Assembly (NCBI RefSeq): GCF_005222915.1
Contig: NZ_STFX01000010.1
Span: forward strand, 1-64,000
From: Rhizobium sp. FKL33
Lineage (GTDB): Bacteria > Pseudomonadota > Alphaproteobacteria > Rhizobiales > Rhizobiaceae
Direction: 5' to 3'
Length of the DNA stretch: 64,000 nucleotides
The notes below the pieces were generated by a model, which ran no database searches, had not been told where the DNA came from, and saw only the letters and a program-made list of their open reading frames with translations. Both the position numbers and the translations under genes were made by a program. Below are positions 35,296-43,539 of this stretch, piece after piece (positions within the stretch are counted from its first letter, which is position 1; each line of letters opens with the position of its first letter).

Positions 35296-36246
35296 TCATT
35301 GATCACGCTTCCCCGCGCGGCTCAGGAAAAGATCAACGTCTTCGCGGCGGGGCGCGGTGGCTCCGCCGTGTTCGAGTGTGGAAAGGGCGGCGGCGGCATT
35401 GGCGTATTCCACCGCCCTTTCCGGAGCGCCGCCGCGGGAGAGTGCGGCGACGAATGCGCCGAGGTGGCAATCGCCTGCGCCGGTCGTGTCGACGGCGGCA
35501 ACCTCGAATGCAGGAATTGTCTGGGGTTCGGCGTCACGCATGGCGAGGATCGCGCCGGATGCGCCGAGGCGTAGCACCACGCCCTTGGCGCGAGGACAGA
35601 GCCTCTCCACGAGTGTGCGCGCGAGATCGCCGGGCTCGAGATCGTCGCCGATCATCGCGATCGCCTCGTCGCGATTGCAGCTCAACCAATCGGCGCGGGC
35701 CAGCGCCACATCCAGCCGCTCGCGCGGAATATCCGCAACGATGCCGGTGGGGTCGAAGACGAACGTCAGCCCGGGGTCGACTTCGGACAGGAACCGTGTC
35801 TGCTCCCCGCCGGATTGCGGGTAGAGAAGCGTGTAGCCCGAAGTGAACAGCCAATCCGTCGGCCTGAATTCGAGCTCCAGCAGGTCGTCGGCAGACAGGC
35901 GGCTCTCGGCGCCGGGATAGGAGACGAAGGTGCGCTCGGCGTCATCCGTCACCATCACGATGCAGACGCCGGTGTCTTCCCCCTGATAGAGCGGCGTCAG
36001 CACGTCTATTTCTTCGTCGCGGAATGCTTTGTGCAGTATGGCGCCAGCGGGCCCATCGCCGATCCGGCCGGCGAAGGCGGTGGCGAGACCGCTCCGCTTG
36101 GCCGCCGCCATCATATTGAAACCGCCGCCCGGCATGGAGAAGTAAGACGAGGCGATCAGGTCTTCGCCCGGCCGAGGCAGCCGATCCAGCCGATAGATGA
36201 AATCGATAACGGCGCTGCCGAAATGAACAAGCCGAGGCTCAGCCAT
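35296..36246 (-). CDS. PfkB-family carbohydrate/nucleoside kinase
   Basis: 316 residues, ribokinase fold. The N-terminal GG motif region is SYFSMPGGGFNMMAAAKRSG, and the C-terminal signature VDTTGAGDCHLGAFVAALSR holds the anion hole and catalytic Asp. It should phosphorylate a sugar (ribose-like) or nucleoside with ATP in the cytoplasm. Its start overlaps the end of the ADP-ribosylglycohydrolase-family gene by eight bases, implying coupled synthesis and sequential chemistry. In E. coli the yegUV pair has the same two families. Confidence 0.9.
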   Translation of the reverse strand: MAEPRLVHFGSAVIDFIYRLDRLPRPGEDLIASSYFSMPGGGFNMMAAAKRSGLATAFAGRIGDGPAGAILHKAFRDEEIDVLTPLYQGEDTGVCIVMVTDDAERTFVSYPGAESRLSADDLLELEFRPTDWLFTSGYTLLYPQSGGEQTRFLSEVDPGLTFVFDPTGIVADIPRERLDVALARADWLSCNRDEAIAMIGDDLEPGDLARTLVERLCPRAKGVVLRLGASGAILAMRDAEPQTIPAFEVAAVDTTGAGDCHLGAFVAALSRGGAPERAVEYANAAAALSTLEHGGATAPRREDVDLFLSRAGKRDQ

Positions 36247-37267
36247 CGCCGCCTCCGCCGCTTGCGGCGATCCGCGCCGTCACCAGCGCCTCGACCAGAT
36301 GATCGACCTCCGCAAGATCGATGCCGCGCAGTTTCGCGATTCTGTCCTGTGGCAGGGTCTGCATGCCAGAGCATGCGCCGGCCATGGAGCAGGCGATCGC
36401 GCCGATCGTGTCGGTGTCGCCGCCGAGATTGGCGGCGATAACCGCCGCCTTCCAGCAATCGCCATCGGCGAGCGCGAGCGCCGCGAAAGCGGCGGGTACG
36501 GATTCCTGCGAGGCGACGCTCGAGCCGAGAATTGCAAAGAGGCGCATAACGTCCTCTCTCGATTGCGCTTTCCCTGCAAGGTCCAGCGCCAGTTCGATGC
36601 GGGCGGCGAGTTGGCCGCCGGCGATCCAGACGCCCTGATCCGCGCCGGCTCTTGCGGCGTCTGCCGCCTTCGCTGCGGCGTCGCGCCAGCCCATGCCGTC
36701 GAGGCCTGAACTGATTACCATGGCGACGGCGGAGGCGGCCGAAATGGCGATCGAGGTGTTGTGCGTGGCCCGGCAGGTTTCGGCCACCCGCGCGATGAGG
36801 TCGGACGAAGGCGGCGACATGATCCCGACTGGGGCAATGCGCATGGCGGCGCCATTGGTGTCGCCGTAGCGGCCAGCCTGTTCGGGCGTCATGCCGTTGC
36901 GGATCGCCTCGATGGCGCGCTTGGTCGAAGGCCCCAGGAGATCATAACCGCCGCGTCGGCGGATGTCGTCTTCCCAGGCGACCAGCGCCTCGATCCAGGC
37001 GTGATGATCGAAACCGGCGGGCGAGGCCAGCAGCACCTTGGCGAGCAGCAGCGTCTGCTCGGTGTCGTCGGTGATCGCGCCGGCCTCGAGCCCCTTGGAG
37101 ACGGGATGATCGGCGTCAGGGGCGACGAAATCGTCGACATGTCCGTAGCGCGCCGCAATCTGATCCGCCGACAGCAGTTGCGTCGGCATGCCCATTGCAT
37201 CGCCGAGCGCGCCGCCGATCAGCGCTGCACGGGCGCGATCCATCATCTCTGTTTTCGAAAGCGGCAT
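36239..37267 (-). CDS. ADP-ribosylglycohydrolase-family protein
   Basis: 342 residues. Metal-binding motifs of the DraG/ARH fold are visible: ARAALIGGALGDAMGMPTQL, ITDDTEQTLLLAKVLL (Asp pair), and the C-terminal GGDTDTIGAIACSMAGAC. Enzymes of this fold hydrolyse N-glycosidic bonds to ADP-ribose or related ribosides using Mg or Mn. Linked to a PfkB kinase and an importer, it more likely cleaves an imported small riboside than a modified protein. It follows the GntR gene by only three bases. Confidence 0.9.
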   Translation of the reverse strand: MPLSKTEMMDRARAALIGGALGDAMGMPTQLLSADQIAARYGHVDDFVAPDADHPVSKGLEAGAITDDTEQTLLLAKVLLASPAGFDHHAWIEALVAWEDDIRRRGGYDLLGPSTKRAIEAIRNGMTPEQAGRYGDTNGAAMRIAPVGIMSPPSSDLIARVAETCRATHNTSIAISAASAVAMVISSGLDGMGWRDAAAKAADAARAGADQGVWIAGGQLAARIELALDLAGKAQSREDVMRLFAILGSSVASQESVPAAFAALALADGDCWKAAVIAANLGGDTDTIGAIACSMAGACSGMQTLPQDRIAKLRGIDLAEVDHLVEALVTARIAASGGGGDG

Positions 37268-37270
37268 GCG

Positions 37271-37987
37271 TTAGAACTCCAGATGCAAGGCGAAATAGGC
37301 GGGATGCAGCAGGCTGACGACATATTCGATCGGTCTGCCGTCTTCGTCGCGGCTGAGCCGGCGGGTCCTCAGAAAAGCGGAGCCGGCTGCATTCTTGAGC
37401 AGTTCGGCGTCTTCGGCCGAGAGCATTTCAATGTCGGCCCATTCCTCGCCCTTGGCGGGAACCAGCCCCGCCTCGCGCATGGTTTCCCGGAGCGAACCGG
37501 CGGTCAGACCGCGGATCGGCAGCGATTCCAGCTCCGGCAGAAGCGGCAGCCGGCTGCGCTCCAGCGAAATGGGTGTATCGCCCACGGTCAGGCAGCGCAG
37601 ACGGTCGATGGCGATGAACAGGTCCCGCTCTGCGCCGATCTCGGCCGCCAGCGCCTTGTCCTCAAGCACCTCGATGCGCAGCACGCGCGTGGTCGTTTCC
37701 GCGCCGACATCGGCGAGCGCGCGCGACCAACCGGCGGCGTCATTGATCGTCTTACCTTCGAAGGTCACGAAGGAGCCGATGCCCACTTTGGTGGTGATCA
37801 GCCCGCGGTTGTTCAATTCTTCCAGCCCCTTGCGGAGCGTGTTGCGGCTCACCGAAAAGCGCTGCACCAGCTGGTTTTCGCTCTGCAAACGCTCGCCGAA
37901 GCCCAGTTTGCCGGTAAGGATCTCCTGTTCCAGCACATTGGCGATCTGCGTCGGTTTGGGCGCGCCGGGTGATAAAGCTCTCTTCAT
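37271..37987 (-). CDS. GntR-family regulator with UTRA domain
   Basis: 238 residues. N-terminal winged HTH: IANVLEQEILTGKLGFGERL, SENQLVQRFSVSRNTLRKGL and NRGLITTKVGIGSFVTF. C-terminal UTRA (HutC/FarR-type) ligand domain: DRLRCLTVGDTPISLERSRL and IEYVVSLLHPAYFALHL. First gene of the operon with the glycohydrolase, kinase and Pot-type importer. Direct ACCTGT repeats overlap its promoter, pointing to autorepression relieved by a pathway intermediate. Confidence 0.93.
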   Translation of the reverse strand: MKRALSPGAPKPTQIANVLEQEILTGKLGFGERLQSENQLVQRFSVSRNTLRKGLEELNNRGLITTKVGIGSFVTFEGKTINDAAGWSRALADVGAETTTRVLRIEVLEDKALAAEIGAERDLFIAIDRLRCLTVGDTPISLERSRLPLLPELESLPIRGLTAGSLRETMREAGLVPAKGEEWADIEMLSAEDAELLKNAAGSAFLRTRRLSRDEDGRPIEYVVSLLHPAYFALHLEF

Positions 37988-38002
37988 CAGAATCTGCTGT
38001 CT

Positions 38003-38060
38003 ACCTGTTCTGTAAACCTGTTCACACCTGTATAAAATGGGGTCGCAAGCTGTTTGTCAA
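38003..38060 (-). promoter_or_regulatory. Promoter and triple ACCTGT operator of the GntR-glycohydrolase operon
   Basis: On the minus strand TTGACA (38060-38055) and TTTATA (38036-38031) are separated by 18 bases, a good sigma-70-like promoter 50-70 bases before the GntR ATG. Three direct copies of ACCTGT (plus-strand starts 38003, 38016, 38026) overlap the -10 and transcription start, as expected for repression by the GntR protein. Confidence 0.65.
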
Positions 38061-38191
38061 TCGCGATTCCACGCGACGCGCAAAAAGCGGGATCGAGACA
38101 CGATGTCTGGATAGGGGAGCAAGGCGTTTATACGAAGACGCCATCCGGATCGCCCTTTCGGCAATCCGGTTTCATCGACGGGTGAGTGCGC

Positions 38192-38941
38192 TTAAAGCGC
38201 GGCAATCCGGGATGGCGAGAAATCTTCCAGCAGGCCCGTATAGGTCTTGTGGACGGGCGTCGCGTAAGCCCCGCGTTTAGCCGTCTTGAGGCCGAGGGCG
38301 ACCAGCGCTTCCGCCTGCTTCACGGCGGCGGCGACGCCATCGACGATGGGGACGCCGAATTCATGCCGGAGTTGCTCCACGAGATCCGCCATGCCGGCGC
38401 AGCCGAGCACGATGGCCTCGGCCTTGTCGTCGCGGAGCGCGGTGGCGATTTCATTGCGCAACCGGTCGCGGGCGTTGGACTGCGGGTCTTCTAGCGACAG
38501 GACCGGGATATCGGCGGCGCGGACCTTGCAGCGTCCGGCCATGCCATAGCGATGGACGAGCCCCTCCAGCGGCAGCCGCGACCGCTCCATGGTGGTGACG
38601 ATGGTGAAACGCTGCGCGATGAAGGCCGTCGAGGCGAGCGCCGCCTCGCAGATGCCGATGACGGGGATGCTGGCAAGCGCCCGGGCGGCGTCGAGGCCGG
38701 TGTCGTCGAAACAGGCGATGATGGCGGCGTCAGCCCCGGCTTTCTCGCCCTTGGCAAGCTCCAAAAGCAGGCCGGGCACGGCGAAGGCTTCGTCGTAATA
38801 GCCTTCGATCGACACGGGTCCCATCGACGAGGTGACGGCGACGATCTCGGTCAAGTCATTTTTCACCCGACTTGCTGCGTCCGCTGCCGTGGCCGTCATC
38901 GTCTTCGTCGTATTGGGATTGATCAGAAGTATCCGGGTCAC
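38192..38941 (-). CDS. Asp/Glu/hydantoin racemase-family protein
   Basis: 249 residues starting with GTG at 38941. The fold is that of hydantoin and allantoin racemases: ILLINPNTTKTMTATA at the N-terminus and the two catalytic Cys in IIACFDDTGLDAAR and AIVLGCAGMADLVEQL. It would racemise an imported amino-acid derivative (hydantoin, allantoin or an aspartate/glutamate type compound). The start overlaps the permease stop by four bases, putting it as the last gene of the importer operon. Exact substrate unknown. Confidence 0.9.
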   Translation of the reverse strand: MTRILLINPNTTKTMTATAADAASRVKNDLTEIVAVTSSMGPVSIEGYYDEAFAVPGLLLELAKGEKAGADAAIIACFDDTGLDAARALASIPVIGICEAALASTAFIAQRFTIVTTMERSRLPLEGLVHRYGMAGRCKVRAADIPVLSLEDPQSNARDRLRNEIATALRDDKAEAIVLGCAGMADLVEQLRHEFGVPIVDGVAAAVKQAEALVALGLKTAKRGAYATPVHKTYTGLLEDFSPSRIAAL

Positions 38942-39756
38942 GCGCGCATCCGTCTGCGATTGATCAGCATGATCGTTCCGATCGTCACGGAGATCACCAG
39001 GAAGGAGAAGAAGGTCGTCACGGCTCCGAGTGCATAGAGCACGGGCGTCGTGACATTGGTGGTCATGCCGTAGATTTCGAGCGGCAGAGTGTTGTAGGTG
39101 CCCGATGTCATCAGCGTGCGGGCGAATTCGTCATAGGAGAGCGAGAAGCCGAACAGGCCGACGCCCACCAGGCTCGGGGCGATCATCGGCAGGACCACGT
39201 GATAGAAAGTCTGCCAGGAATTGGCGCCCAGATCGCGGGCGGCTTCTTCATACGCCGGCGAGAAGCGGTTGAACACTGCGAACATGATCAGCACGCCGAA
39301 GGGCAGCGTCCAGGTGAGATGCGCGCCGAAGCCCGAGGAATACCAGGCCGGCTGCAGGCCAAGCTGCGAGAACAGCACGCCGATGCCGAGCGAGATAATG
39401 ATCGAAGGAACGACGAGGCTTGCGACCGAGAGATAGAACAGCGGCGTAGCACCAATGAACTTGCGGCGGAAGGCGAGGCCCGCGAGCAGCGACACCAGCA
39501 CCGTGACGACCATCACCATCAGGCCGAGGAAGAGCGAGCGCCGGAAGGAGCCGCCGAAATCGCCCACCGCCTGCTTCTCGAACAGATTGACGAACCAGTG
39601 CACCGACACGCCATTGAGCGGGAAGGTCAGTCCCCCATTCGGCCCCTGAAAGGCGAGGATGAGGATGGCGGACATCGGCCCGTAGAGAAACAGCACGAAG
39701 AGCGCGAAGAAGATCGCGAGGATATAGAATTCTCGGGAGCGTTTTTCTCGATGCAT
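38938..39756 (-). CDS. ABC transporter permease 2 (PotC-like) of the racemase operon
   Basis: 272 residues. First membrane segment EFYILAIFFALFVLFLYGPM, EAA loop YEEAARDLGANSWQTFYHVV. Six helices and a C-terminal basic tail (INRRRMRA). It lies three bases after permease 1 and overlaps the racemase gene by four bases. Confidence 0.92.
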   Translation of the reverse strand: MHREKRSREFYILAIFFALFVLFLYGPMSAILILAFQGPNGGLTFPLNGVSVHWFVNLFEKQAVGDFGGSFRRSLFLGLMVMVVTVLVSLLAGLAFRRKFIGATPLFYLSVASLVVPSIIISLGIGVLFSQLGLQPAWYSSGFGAHLTWTLPFGVLIMFAVFNRFSPAYEEAARDLGANSWQTFYHVVLPMIAPSLVGVGLFGFSLSYDEFARTLMTSGTYNTLPLEIYGMTTNVTTPVLYALGAVTTFFSFLVISVTIGTIMLINRRRMRA

Positions 39757-39759
39757 GGT

Positions 39760-40665
39760 TCAAAGCTCCTTGCGGATATCGACGACGCGGAGAATGGCGG
39801 CCACCATCAGCAGCACCAGGATCAGCAGCACGACGGCGTTGGCGGCGGCGGCGGGATATTGCAGCAGCGACATCTGGTTCTTCATCATAAGCGCTACCGA
39901 GGCGCTCTGGCCGCCCGACATAACCTGCACCGTGGAGAAGTCCGCCATCACTAGCGTGACCACGAAAATCGTGCCGATGGCCATTCCGGGCTTGGCGAGC
40001 GGGATGATGACATTGGTGAGGATCTGCCAGCTCGAAGCGCCGGCGTCGCGAGCGGCTTCCACCAGCGATTTGTCGATGCGGGTCAGCGTGTTGAAGATGG
40101 GCGTGACCATGAACAGCGTATAAAGATGCACCATGGCCAGCACCACGGCGAAATCGGAATAGAGCAACCATTCGATCGGCTGCGGCACGATGCCTGCCCC
40201 GACCAGCGCCTGGTTGATCAGGCCGTTGCGCCCCAGCACCGGAATCCAGGAGATCATGCGGATGATGTTCGACGTCAGGAACGGCACGGTGCAGACCAGG
40301 AACAATACTGTCTGCATAGCGCTCGACCGGATATGGAACGCCAGGAAATAGGCGACCCAGAAGCCGATGAACAGCGTGATCACCCAGACGATCGCCGCGA
40401 ATTTCAGCGTGTTGAGATAGGTCTTCCACGTCACCCAGGAGCCGAGCGTTTCGGTATAATTGAAGGTGACGAAATCTGGATACATCTGGGCGAAATCGTA
40501 ATCCCAGAAGCTGACCACCGCGATCAGCAGGATCGGCGCGAGCAGAAATGCGGCCAGGATCAAGGTCAGGGGAGCCGCTTGAAGATAGGGCGGCAGCCAT
40601 GCGGGCAGGCGCAACGTGCGCGCCGAAGGCTTGTCGCTCACGCCGATCAATCTGACTGTGGTCAT
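39760..40665 (-). CDS. ABC transporter permease 1 (PotB-like) of the racemase operon
   Basis: 301 residues. First helix in PLTLILAAFLLAPILLIAVV, EAA loop LVEAARDAGASSWQILTNVI, six helices in total. The upstream 200 bases to the binding protein gene are occupied by a large RIME-like palindrome, so the permease may be expressed at a lower level than the binding protein. Confidence 0.92.
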   Translation of the reverse strand: MTTVRLIGVSDKPSARTLRLPAWLPPYLQAAPLTLILAAFLLAPILLIAVVSFWDYDFAQMYPDFVTFNYTETLGSWVTWKTYLNTLKFAAIVWVITLFIGFWVAYFLAFHIRSSAMQTVLFLVCTVPFLTSNIIRMISWIPVLGRNGLINQALVGAGIVPQPIEWLLYSDFAVVLAMVHLYTLFMVTPIFNTLTRIDKSLVEAARDAGASSWQILTNVIIPLAKPGMAIGTIFVVTLVMADFSTVQVMSGGQSASVALMMKNQMSLLQYPAAAANAVVLLILVLLMVAAILRVVDIRKEL

Positions 40666-40718
40666 GGCTGTCTCCCCGAAAAAATTGGATCTTCAGGGAG
40701 TCTTGGAGGAAGCGTTTG

Positions 40719-40842
40719 CCCCTCATCCCCCTGCCGGGACCTTCTCCCCGCGCGCGGGGAGAAGGAGGATGTGGCGATGACGGCGCGCCGATCGCCCTTC
40801 TCTCCGCAAGCGGGGAGAAGGTGGCGGCAGCCGGATCAGGGG
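40719..40842. repeat. RIME-like 124-bp imperfect palindrome with two internal GGGGAGAAGG hairpins
   Basis: The outer arms, CCCCTCATCCCCCTGCCGGG (40719 onward) and the complement of GCGGCAGCCGGATCAGGGG (ending 40842), pair imperfectly over about 31 bases. Inside, 40740-40765 and 40796-40821 are each CCTTCTC(C/T)CCGC...GCGGGGAGAAGG hairpins. Repeats of this type are abundant intergenic elements in Rhizobiales genomes. It lies between binding-protein and permease genes of one operon and so is transcribed, where it can fold into a large structure. Confidence 0.8.
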
Positions 40843-40865
40843 CGGTGCTCCACCCCTCGCGTTGA

Positions 40866-42161
40866 TCACGCCGCGATGAACTCGTTCCAGCGGCGAACCA
40901 TGTAGCGGTCTTCGTCCATGACCGAGTTCCAGCAGGCGACTTTGCCCATGCGCTCTTCGAAGGAACCGCCGTCGCGCACTGCGCCGGCCTTCTCCATGAC
41001 CTTGCCTTCCGGCGACATGATCTCGCCCTTGGCCGGCTTGCCTTCGATCCAGTAGCCCCACTCGTCTTCGGACATGAAGCCCTTGGCGGTGTCCATGCAG
41101 GCCGAATAGTAGCCCTGACGGTTGAGATAGCCGCCGACCCAGCCGGAGGTGTACCAGTTGATATATTCATAGGCGGCGTCGAGCTGCGCGCCTTCGAGAT
41201 GCGCGGCGAGGCCGAGACCGCCGCCCCACGAGCGGTAGCCTTCCTTGAGCGGCTGGTATTTGCAGGCGATGCCCTTGGAGCGGACGGCGGCGACGGCCGG
41301 CGACCACATGGACTGGATGACGACTTCGCCCGAGGCCATCAGGTTGACCGACTCGTCGAAGCTCTTCCAGAAGGCGCGGAACTGGCCGGCCTGCTTGGCC
41401 TTGATCAGGAAATCGATGGTGGTGTCGATCTCCGCCTTGGTCATGTTGCCCTTGTCGGCATATTTGATCACGCCCATCGCTTCGCAGATCATGGCGGCGT
41501 CCATGATGCCGATCGACGGAATGTTGAGGATCGAGGTCTTGCCCTTGAAGGCGGGATCCATGATGTCGGCCCAGGTGGTGATCTCGCGACCGACCAAGTC
41601 AGGGCGGATGCCCAGCGTGTCGGCGTTGTAAATCGTCGGCATCATGGTGAAGAATTCGGTTTCGCCCTTGGCGAAAGTCTTGGTGTCCTTGCTTTCGACA
41701 TAGCCGACGGTGTGCGGGGCGGTGCCCTGGGCGATCACGCTGTCGGGAAGCAGCTTGCCGGTTTTGAACAGCGGCACGACCTTGTCGTAATATTTCAGCT
41801 TCTTGGTTTCCATCGGCTGGATCACGCCGGTCGGATAGACCTTCTTCAGGATCCAGTATTCGATATCCGCGATGTCGTAGGAGTTCGGCTGGGTGACTGC
41901 GCGCTGGGCGGCGGCGTCGGAATCGGTCGCCGTCATCTCGAGCGTGATGCCGAGGTCCTTCTTGCACTGCTCGGCGATGGCGTTGATGTTGGAGACGCCG
42001 GTGCCGAACTGGCGGAGCGTGATCGGGTTCTGCGCCCAGATGGTGGGGAAGCCGGTGATGACGCCGGCGCCGGCTGCGGCGCCGACGGCTGCGGCGCCGG
42101 TCTTGAGCAGTGAGCGGCGGGTGACGCCGGTCTTCGCCGGAGTGGTGTTTTCAGTGGTCAT
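40866..42161 (-). CDS. Tat-exported binding protein of the racemase-linked ABC importer (PotD-like)
   Basis: 431 residues. A twin-arginine signal is clear: TRRSLLKTGAAAVGAAAGAG, cleavage probably after TIWAQ. The mature chain (LRQFGTGVSNINAIAEQCKK, MMPTIYNADTLGIRP, WADIMDPAFKGKTSILNIPS) is a family 1/PotD-type receptor. ATG at 42161 follows GGAGACTGCGC; an upstream in-frame start at 42200 lacks family resemblance. It sits 28 bases after the ATPase gene on the same strand. Confidence 0.92.
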   Translation of the reverse strand: MTTENTTPAKTGVTRRSLLKTGAAAVGAAAGAGVITGFPTIWAQNPITLRQFGTGVSNINAIAEQCKKDLGITLEMTATDSDAAAQRAVTQPNSYDIADIEYWILKKVYPTGVIQPMETKKLKYYDKVVPLFKTGKLLPDSVIAQGTAPHTVGYVESKDTKTFAKGETEFFTMMPTIYNADTLGIRPDLVGREITTWADIMDPAFKGKTSILNIPSIGIMDAAMICEAMGVIKYADKGNMTKAEIDTTIDFLIKAKQAGQFRAFWKSFDESVNLMASGEVVIQSMWSPAVAAVRSKGIACKYQPLKEGYRSWGGGLGLAAHLEGAQLDAAYEYINWYTSGWVGGYLNRQGYYSACMDTAKGFMSEDEWGYWIEGKPAKGEIMSPEGKVMEKAGAVRDGGSFEERMGKVACWNSVMDEDRYMVRRWNEFIAA

Positions 42162-42189
42162 GCGCAGTCTCCTCTGAGGTTTTTTGTTG

Positions 42190-43278
42190 TTACTTTTCAA
42201 GTTTGCCGAGCACGATGACGTCGCCCGGATTCCACATCAGCGGCAGGGCGTCTCCGACGGAGATCGTCCGGCTGAAGAAGTCGTCGTCGCGCAGGATGGC
42301 GGTAAAGTCGTCGACGCCGGCGCCGGCCAGCGAGAGCTTCACGGTCGAGCCGCGATATTCGATATTGGTCACCACGCCGTTGAAGCCGAAGCCCGGCAGC
42401 GATGTCTCGCCGATCATCACGCGGTCGGTGCGGATGGCGATGTCGACAGCTTCACCCGCGGCGGGGCCCTGGCCCGGGGCCGCGAACTGGCCGCCGCCGG
42501 CGACATCGAGCGTCAATCCGCTATCGGACACCGAGGCGACGCGGCCGGAAACGACGTTATGGTCGCCCATGAACCGCGCCACGAAGGCGGTGGCGGGCCG
42601 CTCGAACACTTCGCGCGGCGACGCCGCCTGCTCGATGCGGCCGTCATTCATCACCACGACGATGTCCGCGAGCGCCATGGCCTCTTCCTGGCTGTGCGTC
42701 ACATGTACGAAAGTGATGCCCAGCGAGGTCTGCAGCTTCTTCAGTTCTGCGCGCATGCGGATCTTCAGGAAGGGGTCGAGCGCCGACAGCGGCTCGTCGA
42801 GCAGCAGCACTTCCGGATCGGTGATCAGCGCCCGCGCCAGCGCCACGCGCTGCTGCTGGCCGCCGGACAATTGCGCCGGGCGTCGCGTGGCGTAGGGTTC
42901 GAGCTGCATCAGCTTCAGCATTTCGAGCGCCTTCGACCGGCGCACATCCTTGTCGACGCCTTTCATCTTCAGGCTGAAGGCCACGTTGTCGACGAGATCG
43001 AGATGCGGGAACAGCGCATAGGACTGAAACATCATCGCCGTGCCGCGCTTGGCGGGCGGCAGATCGGTGATGAGCGTGTTGCCGAGCAGGATGTCGCCTG
43101 TCGAAATCGTCTCATGCCCAGCGATCATTCGCAGCGTAGAGGTCTTGCCGCAGCCGGATGGCCCCAGAAGGCAGCAATAGGAACCAGCGGGAATCTTGAG
43201 GCTGATCGCATGCACGGCGGTCGTTTGGCCGTAGATCTTGGATACGGCGGCGATGTCGATGTCTGCGGCTTTGCTCAT
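42190..43278 (-). CDS. ABC transporter ATPase (PotA-like) of the racemase operon
   Basis: 362 residues. Walker A GPSGCGKTSTLRM, Q-loop FQSYALFPHLDLV, signature LSGGQQQRVALARA, Walker B VLLLDEPLSALD, H-loop HVTHSQEEAMALAD, and a C-terminal TOBE domain. The ATG at 43278 has AAAGGAGC upstream; an alternative in-frame start 12 codons earlier is weaker. First gene of the minus-strand operon, divergent from the GntR/FCD gene. Confidence 0.92.
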   Translation of the reverse strand: MSKAADIDIAAVSKIYGQTTAVHAISLKIPAGSYCCLLGPSGCGKTSTLRMIAGHETISTGDILLGNTLITDLPPAKRGTAMMFQSYALFPHLDLVDNVAFSLKMKGVDKDVRRSKALEMLKLMQLEPYATRRPAQLSGGQQQRVALARALITDPEVLLLDEPLSALDPFLKIRMRAELKKLQTSLGITFVHVTHSQEEAMALADIVVVMNDGRIEQAASPREVFERPATAFVARFMGDHNVVSGRVASVSDSGLTLDVAGGGQFAAPGQGPAAGEAVDIAIRTDRVMIGETSLPGFGFNGVVTNIEYRGSTVKLSLAGAGVDDFTAILRDDDFFSRTISVGDALPLMWNPGDVIVLGKLEK

Positions 43279-43436
43279 GCGGCGCTCCTTTTCGCGTCGC
43301 AACATGTGATGCATGCCGCGTGCCAGTTCGAAAAAGCCTAGGAGTCAGGCGCGATTCTGCGGGTTACGGCGGTCTTCGCCGTTGTTTTCATCATTGCGGT
43401 AAATATGCTGCGCATTATTTGTGCGATTGTCATCAA

Positions 43437-43460
43437 TATGCATATCATATTGTATGCAAT
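43437..43460. promoter_or_regulatory. Likely GntR/FCD operator between divergent genes
   Basis: ATTGTATGCAAT (43449-43460) is a near-perfect palindrome (ATTGTA/TGCAAT) preceded by a related TATGCATATCATAT stretch. FCD-type GntR proteins bind TNGTNNNACNA-like, AT-rich palindromes. It lies in the 261-base region between the ABC operon and the regulator gene. Confidence 0.5.
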
Positions 43461-43539
43461 ATCCGTGTCGGCTGGATGCGATTGCAGGTTCCCCCGAGGT
43501 CGATTTCGCGATAGAAAGACTCTGCACGAAAGAAGCGCC

